From positions 1 through 64,000 of the forward strand of contig CAJMPR010000016.1 of the NCBI GenBank assembly GCA_905215345.1: 64,000 bases of DNA, in the 5' to 3' direction. Below the pieces are notes generated by a model, which made no database searches, was not told the origin of the DNA, and saw only the letters and a list, made by a program, of their open reading frames with translations. Origin of the DNA: an uncultured bacterium (GTDB taxonomy: Bacteria; Bacteroidota; Bacteroidia; Bacteroidales; Bacteroidaceae). Positions 30,201-45,200 of this stretch are shown one piece after another. Positions within the stretch are counted from its first letter, which is position 1; every line of letters begins with the position of its first letter. A program made the translations under genes and the position numbers.

Positions 30201-33200
30201 GCTTATGCCTGTACCAAGTTCACCGTGACTGTTTCCGCCTACGGTGTAAACAGTACCGTTTGCAATAAGAACAGCTGTTGTTTCCTTACTTGCTGCTGAC
30301 ATTACAACACCGATTAGATTACTTTCGCCGACACCCTTCATCTTTTCAGGTACGAAGTTTGTAGGATCGTCATCTTTTGTCACTGTCTTTCTGCCAAGCT
30401 GACCCTTATTATTTCTACCCCATGTATAAACTTCACCTGTTGCCGTTACAGCCACAGTATGGTATGCACCGGCAGAAACGTCTATAATCTGTGACGCAAA
30501 GTCTTCATCAAGTTCTACAAGGATAGGTCTGTTTGTCTTTTTAACAAGTATCGGATTAACACCAAGTTGACCGTATGTATTATCACCCCAAGCGTATACC
30601 TTACCGCTTTGACCGATAATTATAGCATGGTTTTCACCAACTGCAACACTTAGAATATTTTCCATAGGTGTCGCAATTTCTTGTGCTGCATCGTTAACGC
30701 TTGCGTAATATGAATCAATCTGTACCGGAATTGTAAGCATACTCTGTTTACTTCCTGTACCGGTCATACCATCTTCATTGTTACCCCATGCCCACACAGT
30801 ACCGTCTTTCTTAAGGGCTATTGTAAAGTCCTTACCAAGCTGGATTTGTGCGTATGTTATGTCTTCAGTTACGATAATACGGCTAAATACTGTTTGTTGA
30901 GTAATTGTATTTGTTGCAACAACTCTTGTTTCACCTTCTGTGACACCGGTTACGTTTGCAGTCTTTGGTTGTTGACTGTCAACAGTAACCTTTGCGATTG
31001 AGTCGTCCAATACCTTCCATTCAAATGTACCTACACTTGACGCAAGGTCTGTATAAACTGAGAACATATCTGCTCCGGTAATAGTAATTGTTGTCTTACC
31101 GTCAACCGCCAATGTTGCTGTAGGAGGCATGATAGACATCTTTGCGTTACCCGCAACTACCGGAACAACGGCAGTTTCTTGACTCTTATCGCCAAGTTGG
31201 AATCTATTATTATAACCCCATGTATATACAACACCGTCACGAGAAATTGCTGTAACGTGTTCACCGTTTATGCTTGACGGAACTTGAATGATTGTATCAA
31301 GTCTGTCACTTGATGTATCATCTTTATAAACAAATCTTGCTTTATATTGATTTGAATTCTTTGTCTTATTGCCAAGAACAGCTGTTTCAATTCCGCCATA
31401 TACATTTGTACCCCACATATAAACATTGCTGCTATTTGTAACAGCACCGCTGAAGTGGTCGCCGGCGAATACACTGTATACGCCACTCATAGGTTCAGCC
31501 ACATCTCTTGTTAACAAGTTTCCGGATTCATCAACATATGTTTCTGACTTCCATGACTGAACTCTTGCAATACTCCTATCTGTTGGGAATACAACTGTTT
31601 CCTTAGCTGCATTTCCAAGAGCATCTTCTGTTACAGTATTTCCTTTTTCATCAGAGAATGTACCGTTTGTATATGCTATACCATTTCCAAGAACACCATT
31701 CTTGTTATTACCGTATGCGTATACTTCGTTTACAAAATCCGATGTATCATTGCCCTCTGCGTCAGCAGATTGATTATATTGATACAAGTTCAATATTGCA
31801 TGTTCAGGACCTAATGCACCGTTTACAACACCTGTAAGTGCCTTCATATCTGTATCAAGTACAGGAAGAGGTATTGTTCTGTTATAACCGTTATTTGCAT
31901 TACCTGTGCTCCAAACTTCACCGTTTCCAAGAACACCTGTTTCGTTGCTACCTGTAATATAAACCGTACCGTCACGATTTATAATCGCAATATTCTTTTC
32001 ACCGATAACTACATCAACAGCGTCATCAATACCATACATTCTATACGGTATATTCTTATTTGAGCTTGCTGAACTTTCTGTGATAACATCATGTCCGATA
32101 CCAAGTTGACCGTATCTGTTGCTACCCCATACATATACAGTGCCTTCTTCTGTGATTGCTGCTGCTGTTGAGCCGGCTGCAAAGACTTTAACAACCTTGC
32201 CTGTGTTTTCACCGCCAAGATATGTGCTTCCCATAGCTCCATTTGCCGGAGTCGGTGCAACATCATATACTTTTCTCGGTGAATATACGCTTGTACCGGA
32301 TGACAGTTTTCTACCAAGTTGTCCTACACCGGCGTCATTTCTACCCCATGACCATACTGTTCCGTCTTTATCAACCGCAAGTGAGAAATTATCACCGGCT
32401 GCAACAGAAACTATATTTTCCATAGGTTTACCGTTTACAAGAACTTCAGTAGGTTCGTTAATTGTCTTTTTAGTTGTATTAAATCCTGCTTGACCTCTTG
32501 AGTTATCACCCCATGTATATACATGACCGTTACTTGCAAGAGCAAGAGTAAATTGATTTCCTGTTACAACCATAGGTTGAACTGATGTTGTTACATCAGT
32601 AACATTAGGAAGTACATTTACATCGAATAGTGAGTATTTACCTGAATTTTCTTCATATACAATCATTCTTGTAGAACCGATTGCCTTATAAGTAATGTTA
32701 CCGTCATTATCTATCTCTGCAACATCAGGATTTGTTGATGTTACTTTGAAGTTTGTATTTGTAACACGTTTGTCGAATACATTAAACTTATTCATTGTAA
32801 TGTATACTCGACTAGGAACTGAACCGGCACTTGCAAGTACAGCATTATTACTGTCTACGCCGTCTACATTGATGATTCCCGAATATACTTCAACAGGATA
32901 TAATTCATTATCAAGGATTGCATCACCTAATTGTCCACGTTCATTATTACCTACTGTTCTGATTGAACCGTCTTGCATAATGAATGCTGACATACCACCA
33001 TTGCTACTTACTGCCGCTGCCAATACACCTGTAATATCTGTGCCGTCTGCACTCTTGGCTGTAACGATTTCACTTATGTTATTATCGTTGCCGACTGCAA
33101 GTTTGCCGTTTGTATTGTCACCAATTACATTTACTAAACCTGTACCCTTCTGTACCATCATTGACGCATTGCCGCTTGTTACATCAATAGTTTGGCTCAT

Positions 33201-36200
33201 CGCATCATTCTTTACAGGAGTGCTTATAGGTTGAGTATTTGTAGTGATACCTGTTTGATAATCGTCATTGTTACCCCATACATAATATTCGTATGAGTTA
33301 TTTGTTGTATTTTCTGTAAGGGCTGCAGCATTACCATTACCTGCAGCAACTTCAAGCACACGGGTATTTTCAATTCCGCCGCCGCTTACTATTGCTTGTC
33401 CCGTAACACGGTCTATCACACCTTCGCCCATTTCTGAGCTTTCGTTGCTGCCCCATGCAAGAACTTTTCCAAGTTCCTGAACACCATAGCTTGTTGTAAA
33501 TTCATCGCCTTTACCTGCTGCTATTGATGTCATTCTTGATACAGGAACATAAACCGGTGTTGAAACAATTTCCCTATCGGAATTTTCAACTTGATTAAAT
33601 TTATTTGAACCCCATGCAAATACGTCACCCTCTGATGATAATGCCATTGCATAGCTATTGCCGATGTCTCCGCCGGCACTTATGCCTTGCATTACAACAT
33701 TATAATCTGTGAAGTATGCAACCTTTTGAGGTGAAGGAACAAGATTTTCCTTATTTGATACCTCTGATGGATTCTTTTCATTTATAACGTCAGAGGTATC
33801 TGTACCGTTACCTATCTGACCGTTATTGTTTCTGCCCCATGTATACAAGTTACCGTCAACGTCTATTGCCATTGAGAAGTCAGGACCTGCGGCAATCTTT
33901 GTGAACTTAACAGGAACTTCTCTTTCTGTAACAACGTCTTCACCGTCTGCATCTGTTGTTATTTCAGTTACAGTTTTTGTTACATTAAGTTTCTGCGGTT
34001 TCATATCAATACTGCCGACACGACCCAATCCAAGACCAAGCTGACCGTATGTATTGTCGCCCCATGCGTACAAATCACCGTTTGCACGAAGTGCAAGGAT
34101 AAAGTTATCTCCGGCTGAAATCTGCGGATAAGCAATATATTCTTCATCTGCATTTTCTGCTTTGACATCTGTATCATCAGGAAGAGAGATAATATGTACA
34201 TACATTCTCTTTTCGGCATTATCATCGCCTCTTGCAGAGATTTCTACATATGTCTTTCCTGTACTTTCTGCACTTACCTGTCCATATCCGTCTACCGACG
34301 CTATGTCACTGTCAAGGACTCTGTATGTTGCACTTACATTTACAGGCTGTTCATCTTCATATAGATTAAAGCCTTGATGTGCTGTCATACCTATACGTTT
34401 TGCCTCTTGATTCTTCTTAACAAGTATTTCGTTTGAATCAAGAGTTATAATCAAGTCAGAACCAACCATTGATGCAGTCGTAAAGTCTGATGTTACATCT
34501 TGATTTGCTATCTGACCCTTGTCATTCTTACCGAATGCCCATACATAACCGTCACTGTCAGCATAAGCTGAATGTACACCGCCGACAGATGATGTCATGC
34601 TAAGTACGTCTGATGCAATTTGTCCGTCTGTCTTTATAACGTTTGATTTACCCGATAGAGTATAAACATCATCAGACAATCCGCCTATACCAAGCTGACC
34701 GCTTGAAGCAAGTCCGCCCATAATAGGAGTTCCTGTTGAGTCTACGATATACAAGCTTTCGCCACCGCCGATAAGCACTGCATTTGAAATTTCTGCAATC
34801 TTTGTCGGTCTTGTAACGTCAAGCTTCATCTCGCCGAATTCACCATTCTTATTTGCACCCCATACCCAAACACTACCTGTTATATCTGTATCAACAGTTA
34901 CGTCTTGTGCAAGGTTATATGTAATTGCCATTACGTTTTCGCTTCCGGCTGCAATAGCCATCACACGATTTTCCATCTCAGCAGTACCTGCTCTGAAGTC
35001 AACGTTATCTGTGTTTTCACCTGTACCGTACTCATATCTTGTACCCTTACCTTGTGAATATACAGATCCGTCAAATCTAAGCATATGAGATGTTGCACCG
35101 TTTCCGATTGCAACTTGTGCAACTGAATCGGTTACTCTTACCGGTGTTTGATATTTATTGACTCCGTGTTCCATACTTATTTGATTATAAGCATTATCAC
35201 CGCTGCCGTATACAACTCCGCCGTCTTCTACAAACAACGCAAACATTGCATCATTTGTAAGTCCGCCTATTGCTATATCGACAATGTTTGAAATATAGCC
35301 GGCTTGTGACAACTCATCATCTGCGTAAGACGGTTGTTCACCAATCTTAACACGTTCAGGTGTGCTTACCTTGATTGATGTACTGTCTATACCAAGTTGA
35401 CCGCTGTCATTTCTGCCCCATGCCCATACATGACCTGTTGTGTCTATTGCAAGAGCACTGTCGCCTGCAGCTGCAATCTTAACTATTCTTACATTGTCAC
35501 CGTTTTCATCTTTAATGCTTACCTGTTGAGGGTAAATTGCTGTACCGAAGATATGTCCGCTACCAAGCTGACCATACTCGTTTCCGCCCCATGCCCAAAC
35601 AGTTCCGTTTGGTTTTAGTGCGTAAGTTGTATTTGTACCAGATACAACCTGTGGATAAGCAACACTATCCATATAGCTATCAGTATCCGATCCGCCGATT
35701 CTTGAATCTTTCGGACGAACTTCTACTTTAAATGTACCAACTGTCAACGCATCATCTGCAAGTGATACGATAACATATGTTGTTCCTTCTTTCTTACCTG
35801 TAAGCTTACCTGTTGAAGAATCTACCTCAACAATGTCACTGCTACCGTCCCATGTCTGCCACTTCAAGTTAAGTTCAGCAGTTGAAGTACCTTCTGCACC
35901 ACTTAACAAGTTGAATGAAGATATTGTAGGACGAGCCGGTTCTTCCACGTCATCAACTCTTAACGAATATGTGTACTTATCAAACAAGAAATATGCCGTT
36001 CCGACACGAGCCGGTTCATATCTGTCAACCGTTGTACCGTCACCGATTATTCCGTTTGTATTATTACCGTATGCCCATACGGCACCGTTATCTGTTGTAA
36101 TCACAGATATATTATCATTTGTTCTGCCGTTTGATACAAGAATTACGTCCTTAACGTTTCCGCTAACGTCCGTCTTTCCTGCAAGAACTCTGCCTACCGG

Positions 36201-39200
36201 AAGAATATCACTATCATCTTCTGTGCCACGTCCAAGCATAGCTCCATACATACCTGCCGACCATAGGTTCTCTCTACTGTAAGAACCGTCATCATTCTGA
36301 CCGCCGTTTGCATAGATTACCTGAACATACTCAGATATATCACAGCTAAGTGGGAATGCACCTCTTTGAGCCCATTCAAAGTTGTATGCTCTTACCGGTG
36401 TCTTTTCGATTGTCAAATACTCCGGACTGTCGCTGCCATATCCAAGCTGACCTTGTCTTAGGTCACCCCACATAGCTACGCCGCCATCCATTAGTATTGC
36501 CATAATATTATTTGTACCGCCAAATGCAGCTATTGCTTTTTCAGGAAGTGATGCACGGCTCGGTGATGTCGAAATATTTTCGCCTATACCGTAAATACCG
36601 TTAGAATTATCACCCCAAGTAATAATCTGACCGTCAGCCTTTAAGATGTGCATTGTTTCTCCCAATTTATCAGGGATAAGTTTTCTTGCACTCTTTAGAA
36701 TTGTATTTCTGGTTGTGATATTTCTTGGAAGCGTCATCTTCGCATTATATGTATCTTGCGGTGAAACAACTCCCTTATAGTTATAACCCCAACCAAAGAT
36801 ATTGCCGTCTGCATCTATTGCATATGAATACTGTTTTGTACCCTCTTTTGAATCTGCACCTGTACCCGATGCTGCAATATCAATAATTCTTGAGCCGTAA
36901 ATCGTTTCAGAAACTGTACCTGTGGCACTGTCACCAAGATAATAATCTCTTGTAGTTCCGTAAACTCTTACTGCGTACTTCTGTACGTTAAATTCAGTTT
37001 GTGAACCGTTACCAAGAGCACCCTTAACACCTGTACCCCATGCGTATACATGACCGTCACTTGTAAGAGCCAAGCTATGATTTCCGCCTGTTGCTATCTT
37101 GATTACGTTTGTCAATGCACTCGGACTTGCAGTAGCATTTTCACGTTTCATTACCTGTACAGGGATTGTACTGTATGATGATTTGCTACCGTTACCTGAT
37201 TGACCGTATGAGTTATTACCCCATGACCAAACAGTTCCGTCTGAACGAAGTGCAATAGTGTGATTTTCACCAACTGCAATCATCGGCATAACGTTGCTTC
37301 TGTCATTACCTGCCGGAATAACATTAAGTTTAATTGTACCTGTATTGCCTCTTGAATCCTTTGCAACAAGATATGTTACACCGGTCTTTTGCTTGATGTA
37401 CAATTTACCTGTTGTGTTATTTCCTCCGCTTGGATTTGCCTCAAACTCTGCCACTTCAGTATTAAGTGACTCAAATGTTAATCCTGTCGGTTTATAAGCA
37501 GATTCGCCAAACAATGTAAATCCTATAACTCCTACTACATCGTCAAGATTTATTTGGATTACATCATTTTGTCTTACAGCTGTTTCAAGAGTACCATTCT
37601 CACGCATGATAGTATCATAGAACATATGAATCGGAATGTCTGATATATCATTTCGTGTCAATGTTGCTTCTGCAAAGTCAATATATGCTCCGCCGCCGTC
37701 TATAAGTACAGCTGCCGGATATTCACGATTATCCTGTGTACCGTCACCTATCTGACCTCTTGTGTTATCACCCCAAGCATAAATCTTACCAATGCTATCG
37801 AAGATAACACCATTTGCACCGTTTGCTGCCGCTGCAATAGATTTTGCACCGTTGAACGGTTCATAATGATGATCCGGATCACTGTCACCTGCGTGCAACA
37901 ATACAACTGCATTGTCCTTTACATCAGGATAATATGCGTTTCCGTCTGCATCATTAACTGTATCTATACCAAGTTGACCACCGTTCTTGTCATCAATCTG
38001 GTTGTTACCACGAACTCTTGAATATCCGTTTGTATATGTTACGAATGAACTTTCTCCGGCTGTTACACCGTTTGGTGTCCAATCTTCATCTGCAACAACT
38101 TCATTATATACATCTGAAAGTGTAGGATTTTCAACAACAGTTTCATATGTATTATCATCTTTTAGATACATACCAAGTTGGTTATGGTTGTTGCTTCCCC
38201 ATGCCCATACACGGCTTGTTTCTGACAATGCAAGTACACTGTTTGTTGCCGCAGACATTGTAACTGCTTTTTCAGCCATATCTGCATATGCGATACCATT
38301 ACCATAGTAATCGTTATCACCAAACTTATACGATGTGTTTTCGCCCCATGCGATTATATCACCGTTTCTTGTAAGTGCATAACTTGTATTGTTATCAGCA
38401 TATACTGCCGCAATTTCCAAAGAACTCTTAATATGTAGCTTTTGTGGTGTTAAAGCTGTTTCTGTTAATTCAGGAACTACCTGATGATTGCTTCCGTCAC
38501 CAAACGCATATATATCGCCGGTATTTGTAAGCAATAATGTATGTTTCGAGCCAACTGCAATATCGACTACATTATCAATTCCCTCTACTCTTACAGGAGA
38601 ATTTGAATTATCCTTTGTGCCGTTTCCAAGTTGACCGTTTTCATTTCTACCCCAAGCGTATACTTCACCGTTTATTGTAACGGCTACCATAAATCCGTCA
38701 CCGACAACTACTTTCTTAACGTTACCGTTTATTGCAACTGTTGGTGTTGTTGAATATGGAGTTGCATCGCTTGTAAGTCCTATACCAAGTTGACCGTATG
38801 TATTATCACCCCAAGTGTATAGTACACCGCCATCTGTAACTGCTGCCATTGTCTTTCCGCCCGCAGCTACATATGGGTAAACCTTACTGTCATCTCTTAT
38901 AACTGTTTCACCTTGTTCAAACTGAACATCCATAGGCATAACGTTAATCTTGATAATTCCTGTTGCACCTGTTTCATTACCCTTTACAACTATATATGTT
39001 GTTCCAAGTGCTATTGCACTTGTTTGGTCCGCAGGTGTGATAACACCGTCATTTGAAACAACAGCTACACTTTCGTCAAGCGACTTAAATGTATAACCGT
39101 TATCTCTAACCTTAAATGAACCGGTTATCAAGTTAAAGCTTGGATCTCTTTCAACAAATATTTCATTCATATCTATTGAAAGAATTTCACTTCTAAGAAT

Positions 39201-42200
39201 ATTTACCTCATAAGGCATTGGGTCATCATCTGTGTACTGTCTTGTAACATCAGTATAATCACCGTTTGTATCACGTCTGATTATTGATGAGTTATTCATC
39301 ATAACAGTATCAGAACTTCTGCCTATACCTACAAGAACAGGTATATTCTTATCATCGGCTGTACCGTCACCAAGTTTACCGTTTGTATTATTACCGATAG
39401 AGTAAACATCACCGTTACTTCTTAAGATTTCAGATGTATTATCACCTGATGCAATCATAATTGTATCTGTAACAACACTGTTATTTTCAAGGTCACTAAG
39501 TAACTCTACTGCCATCTTATTTGTTTGAATACCACTTGCTGAAGTGATTGTATTCAAATTCTTACCCCATGTAACAACATTCTTTTCCGAACGTGTCAAT
39601 GCGTTCATATGTTCTTTTCCGACAGAAATTTGTCTGATGTCTGTTAGAAGTACACCAACATGGTTTTCCTTGTCGTACTCATACATAACCTGAGCCGGAA
39701 CAGCTACTGCGTCAGCCGTACTGTTGTTACCTACTTGACTGTAACTGTTATCGCCCCATGCCCATGGAGTACCGTCTGTCTTGATTGCTGCTGAATTGTT
39801 ATATCCGGCATAAATCTTTTCTACATCTTGAATATCAACTGCTACCGGAACAGTTCTTGTTGTTGCGATTGTCTTAGTTCCGTCAGCTTCAAGAACATCT
39901 TCATATGTTCCTTCACCCAACTGACCTCTGCTATTATCGCCCCATGCCCATACGCTGCCATTCTTATCAAGGGCAAGCATATGATGTGCACCTGCTGCGA
40001 TAGATACGATATTTTCAAGATACATTGTTGCACTCTTGCTCTTACCTGCAAGAACTCTTTGTGGATATTTCTGAATATCATCTGTCTTACTTATTCCAAG
40101 CAAGCCTGATGTATTATTACCAAACATCCATACACGACCCTTATTGTCAAGAGCCGCCGTAAAGTCATCGCCGGCTGCGATGTCAACAATGTTTGTTAAA
40201 TATTGTGCATCTTCTGTTTCAGAAGTTGATGCGGCTGTTACTACTGCAACCGGAATTAGGCTATTTGATGTATTGCCTGTACCAAGTTGTCCGTCTGCAC
40301 CACGACCCCATGTGTAAACCTTACCGTCTGATGTAAGTGCTACACTGTGATACATACCTTGTGCAACCTTTATGATTCCGTCAAGGTATCCGTCACTTAT
40401 AGGATTACGAACTTGAACCGGCATTGATGAAGATGTTACTGAGTTATTACCAAGTTGTCCGTATGTATTATCTCCCCATGTCCAAACTGTTCCGTCTGAC
40501 ATCAATGCTATTGAATTAAAGCTATTTGACGCAACCATAGGTGCGGCTAGAATATCTTTGCCAAACTCCTCATCGTCACGTTTTGTTGCTCTGAATTCCA
40601 ATTCAAATGTCTGTGCGATATTTCTTGTTCTGTCTTGAACGATAAGTGTTGTAACTGCATACTTACTGTCAATAGCTTTCTGTGTAGGTGTAACAATCCA
40701 GTTATCATCTACGCTGAATAGACTTGTATCTGCAGTTATCATATAGATGTCTTCTACCTTAAACTCATCATTACCTGTTTCAGAATCAGCATTTAGATAG
40801 AATCTCATTTCATCATATACTGCATTCTTATCAAGAACAAATTGCTGAATGTTGCCTGACGCATCATTTGTTAATGTAATTGTTCTCGGTACATAGTTTT
40901 CAGTATCATAATCTACATTTTCAAAACTTTGTAAGCTAATATCATCGCCGGCAGAATATACTTCGTTCATTTCTATAATGTCGCTTTCTTCAAGCATACT
41001 GAACATTTCAAATTCTGCTGATGTTACGATTGCACCTGCTTGTGTATTAGTAACAATACCTGCTTTTCTTATTGTTAACTTAGAGTTTGCACCGACTGCA
41101 ACCGGAACAAGTTGTTCATCAAATGTACTGTTTCCGATTTGTCCTGAGTCATTTTTACCCCAAGCATACATATTTCCGCTTGTTGTCTGAACAACTGTAT
41201 AGCCATCGCCTGCTGAAACTGCTTTTGCATTGTTAATGTCACTCTGCATTACAGGGTATAGTCTTTCAAAGTAAGTTGCGTCACCTATCTGACCATTGTC
41301 ATTATTACCCCAGCTATAAACGTGACCGTCTTTGCTTATTGCCACTGCAGTCTTTGGTGAAGCTGCTATTGCATAAATACCTTCAAGAGTACCGTCACCT
41401 GTTACTCCGGATACTGCTACTGCTGTTTTCTGTATTGTACCCTTAGTACCGTTGCCCATGACTCCGTATGTATTGTCACCCCATGCGTAAACTATTCCGT
41501 CTGCCGTTAATGCAAGTGAATAATTATCTGCTGCGGCAACTGCTACTGCATTTGTAATGCTTTCACCGTTTGCTTTCTTAACAGCTTGTAACATTGCACT
41601 TGAAGAACCGCTTGTATTCTGACCAAGCTGACCGTATGTGTTATCACCCCAAGCATAAACTGTACCCTGAGTAGCTGTCTGTGCTTCAGATGACGGAATA
41701 ACAATACCAACTGAATGTTTCTTACCTGATGCTACTTCAAGGAAGTTCAAGTCACCCTTATCTCTCGATACAAGATGTGCTTCCTTAGCATAGTTTTCAG
41801 TTGTCGGCGAAGTCATAACCTTACCGTTATTCAATATACTCTGCTGATAACCAAGCTGGTTACGATCATTTTCACCCCATGTATAAGCTCTCTTTGTCAA
41901 AGCGTCAATAATGATTGTATGGCTTTCGCTCAATTCAATTGCCGAAACAAGGATTGTTTCATCAACTGTTGTTTCCGGATCATCTTTTAGTGCCTCAACA
42001 AGTGTTGGATATGCAACTATATTACCTTCAACGCCAAGTTGTCCATTATCATTATTACCCCATACATAAAGCAGACCGTTTTGATCTATTGCAGCTGAAC
42101 TGTTTGCACCGGCTGCAACATATTTTATGTTTGTAAGCAACTTTGTATTGCTTTCATTTTGACCTATACGAACTTGACGAGGAACAAACTTATCAACGTT

Positions 42201-45200
42201 TGATGTTCCGTAAGTACCGTCACCAAGTTGTCCGTATGTATTGTCACCCCATGCCCAAACTGTTCCGTCTGCACGAAGTGCCAATGTATGTCCATATCCC
42301 GATACTATCATCGGAACTGTGATTTCTGTATCAGCACTTTGAGCAACTCTTACTGTGAATGAATAAGAGCTTCCAAGTACCTTATCAGTTACTGTTATGA
42401 TAGCACTGTCGATTCTGCCCATACCTGTAACAGTACCGTTTGAATCAACTGTAACCGCTGATGGATTGCTTGATGTAAATGTCAATCTGTCAGTAGTCAT
42501 TTCATAGCCTACTCTGTCATATACAGATACAGAATCAAGATTTGCACTACCCCAAACTGAGTTACCTGCAATTTGAAGAATTTGATTGCTTGTAAGTTCA
42601 AGTGATGTAGGTAATGGATTTGCCATTGTGTATGCTCTTGTAACTTCATCATTTTCGCTGATTTGAGCATAAACAACATTCAAATTCAATACTTTTGTTT
42701 CATCATATGAAACAGGTTCCTCTGATGAAATTTCTTTTCCATGAACTGAGCCTTCGCCCCATGCGTATGTTGTACCATTTGCATCTGAAACTGTAAATAC
42801 ATTTCCTACTGATGCAAGTCTTACAACATTCTGAAGCTTATGGTCTGTATCTCCGGCACTTTCACCCTCCGCTTTAAGTTCAGCGTTCAAGTTACCGTTG
42901 CCCCAAGTATATACATGACCGTCTTCAGTCAAAGCTGCACCGCCCTTACCTGTTGCGGCAATCTGTACAATCTTTTCTGTTATAGGAAGTAGTGTAGGTG
43001 TAAGTTCACGTTGTGTCTTTTTACCTATACCAAGTTGTCCGTTGTCATTATTACCCCAAGCATATACACTGCCGTCGCTTGCAAGAGCAATTACATGGCT
43101 CTCGCCAACTGCAATCTGTGTAATAACCTTTCCACGAGGAATTGCTGTCGCTACCGGTGTTCTGTTATATGACTTAGCATATCCGTAACCGTTTTGACCC
43201 GATGTATTAACACCCCATGAATATACTTCACCTTCTGAAGTAAGAACTACAATAAATGAGTTACCTACTGCAGCTTGAACAACCTTATTTACATCAAGGT
43301 TATTACCTGTAACCTGTCCCGGTTCAGTTGTATCGCCTGTTCTACCAAGCTGACCAAGTTTATTGTCACTTCCCCATGTATAAATGGTTCCGTCATTCTT
43401 GACCATAATTCTTGTACCGTCATCACTGTACGGCGATGCGAATACACCTGTTTCAGCTTGAGGTTTTCCGTTATCTCTTACTGTAACCTTAATATATGAT
43501 ACAAGATTTTCTGTTGTTTCAACAACCTTAATTACAGTTGTACCGAAACGTCTTGCCTTTGTTGCATCGCTTAATGTAACAACGCCTGTTGTTTCATTTA
43601 CAGACATAATAGAAGGATCTAATGAATAGAATCTTATATTTGCACTGTCTGCGATACTGATTTGTGAATCATTTGATGCAAACAAGTTGAAGTCATTATC
43701 GGCTGCTGCCATTGTTATTGAACTATTGCTTATTGTAAGCGTATCGTCCGGTGTAATTGTTACATTATAAGGAAGTGGATTACTGCTATCATATGTAACG
43801 TTCGTACTTCCTGTAACGTACGCATTTGTTATTGACAAGCCATTCTTATCGCTAAGCTTAACTGTATTGGCAAGATTTATATCTCCTCTTGTGCCTATGC
43901 CAAGCTGACCGTTGTCATTTTGACCCCAGCCATATACTACACCGTTTGAAGCAATAGCAAATGAATTATTATATCCTACACCTACGCCCCACATATTAAT
44001 CATATATTGGTTAGTCTGTGAACTTGCACCAGAGTAAACTTTATTCGGTGTCTTATATTCATTTGCATTTGTGCTTAGACCAAGTTGACCTGATGTATTA
44101 TTACCCCAAGCATATACAATTCCGCTTTTAGTAATAGCAACAACATGGCTATAACCTAATGCCATAGCTTGAATATTTTCATCAAGATTCAATGAAGTAT
44201 TAGGTACTGACAATACGTTTGTATCTGAGTTATTACCTAATTGATAATTTCCGTTTGCACCCCATAGATAAGCTTTACCGTCTGAAATTATAGCCGAGTA
44301 ATCGCCTCGAGCAATAATTTGATCAACTGTAACTATTGAAGTCGGAAGAGTTATCTCAGTAGGTACACCCTCTGTTGACGCACCGAATGTATCTGTACCC
44401 TTACCAAGCTGACCTGACTCATTTGCACCCCATGTATATACTTTACCTCCGGCATAAACCATTGCATGGTTTGCTCCGGCTGTAATCATTGTTGCACCTG
44501 AGATACTTTCTATCTTACTTGGTGAATAGAAGTCACTATGTGACATTGTATTTCCAAGACCCATCTGACTGTAATCATTATTACCCCATACATAAACGTC
44601 ACCGCCGCTTGTAAGTGCCATTGCGAAGTTATCGCCTGCCGTAATTCTGATTATATATTCACCAACTGCCAAATCAAATGATACCTTTTGAGGTGTTGAC
44701 TTATCATCAGTAGATCCGATGCCAAGTTGACCTGACTCATTTGCACCCCATGTATATACACTACCATCATCAGTAAGTGCCATTGCAAATTCTTTTCCGG
44801 CTGCTACTGACGAGATATTTGAAAGTGCTATTTGTTGCGGATTAATAACTTGTGCGTTATTACCGCCCTTACCGTTTCCAAGTTGTCCATGAGTATTGTT
44901 ACCCCATGTCCATACACTGCCGTCTGCCTTTAGTGCCACTGTAAAGTCACTGCCGCCTACTATTGTTGCAGACTTGTCTGCTGAATATTCAGGTTTGATA
45001 ACTATATTAAATGACTTTGTATATTGTGTCGGGTTATGTTTAACTGTAACCTTTGCAATACCATAGCTTGTAGCAGTCTTAGGTGAAATAACACCTGTTG
45101 CATTATCGATTGTCAATAAATCGCTATCTGTTGAGATTGTTATATCACTTGGATTTACTGTTGAACCGCCTGAACCACCGGTACTCATTGATGTATATAC

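Noticed and set aside
32695..33234. A 179-codon open frame on the plus strand, the longest there
   Set aside because: It lies antisense to RCC1 repeats and reads as low-complexity Ser/Thr/Leu/Val, the expected shadow of the minus-strand codons. No ribosome binding site or domain was seen.
35833..36282. A 149-codon plus-strand open frame, and many shorter ones on both strands
   Set aside because: All overlap the giant frame, have skewed composition and no recognisable domain; they are shadows.
42725..43455. Idea that the two missing blades of module 13 are simply too diverged to see
   Set aside because: The sequence between blade 5 and the next Ig-like domain leaves no room for about 100 further residues, and the five blades account for the whole interval.
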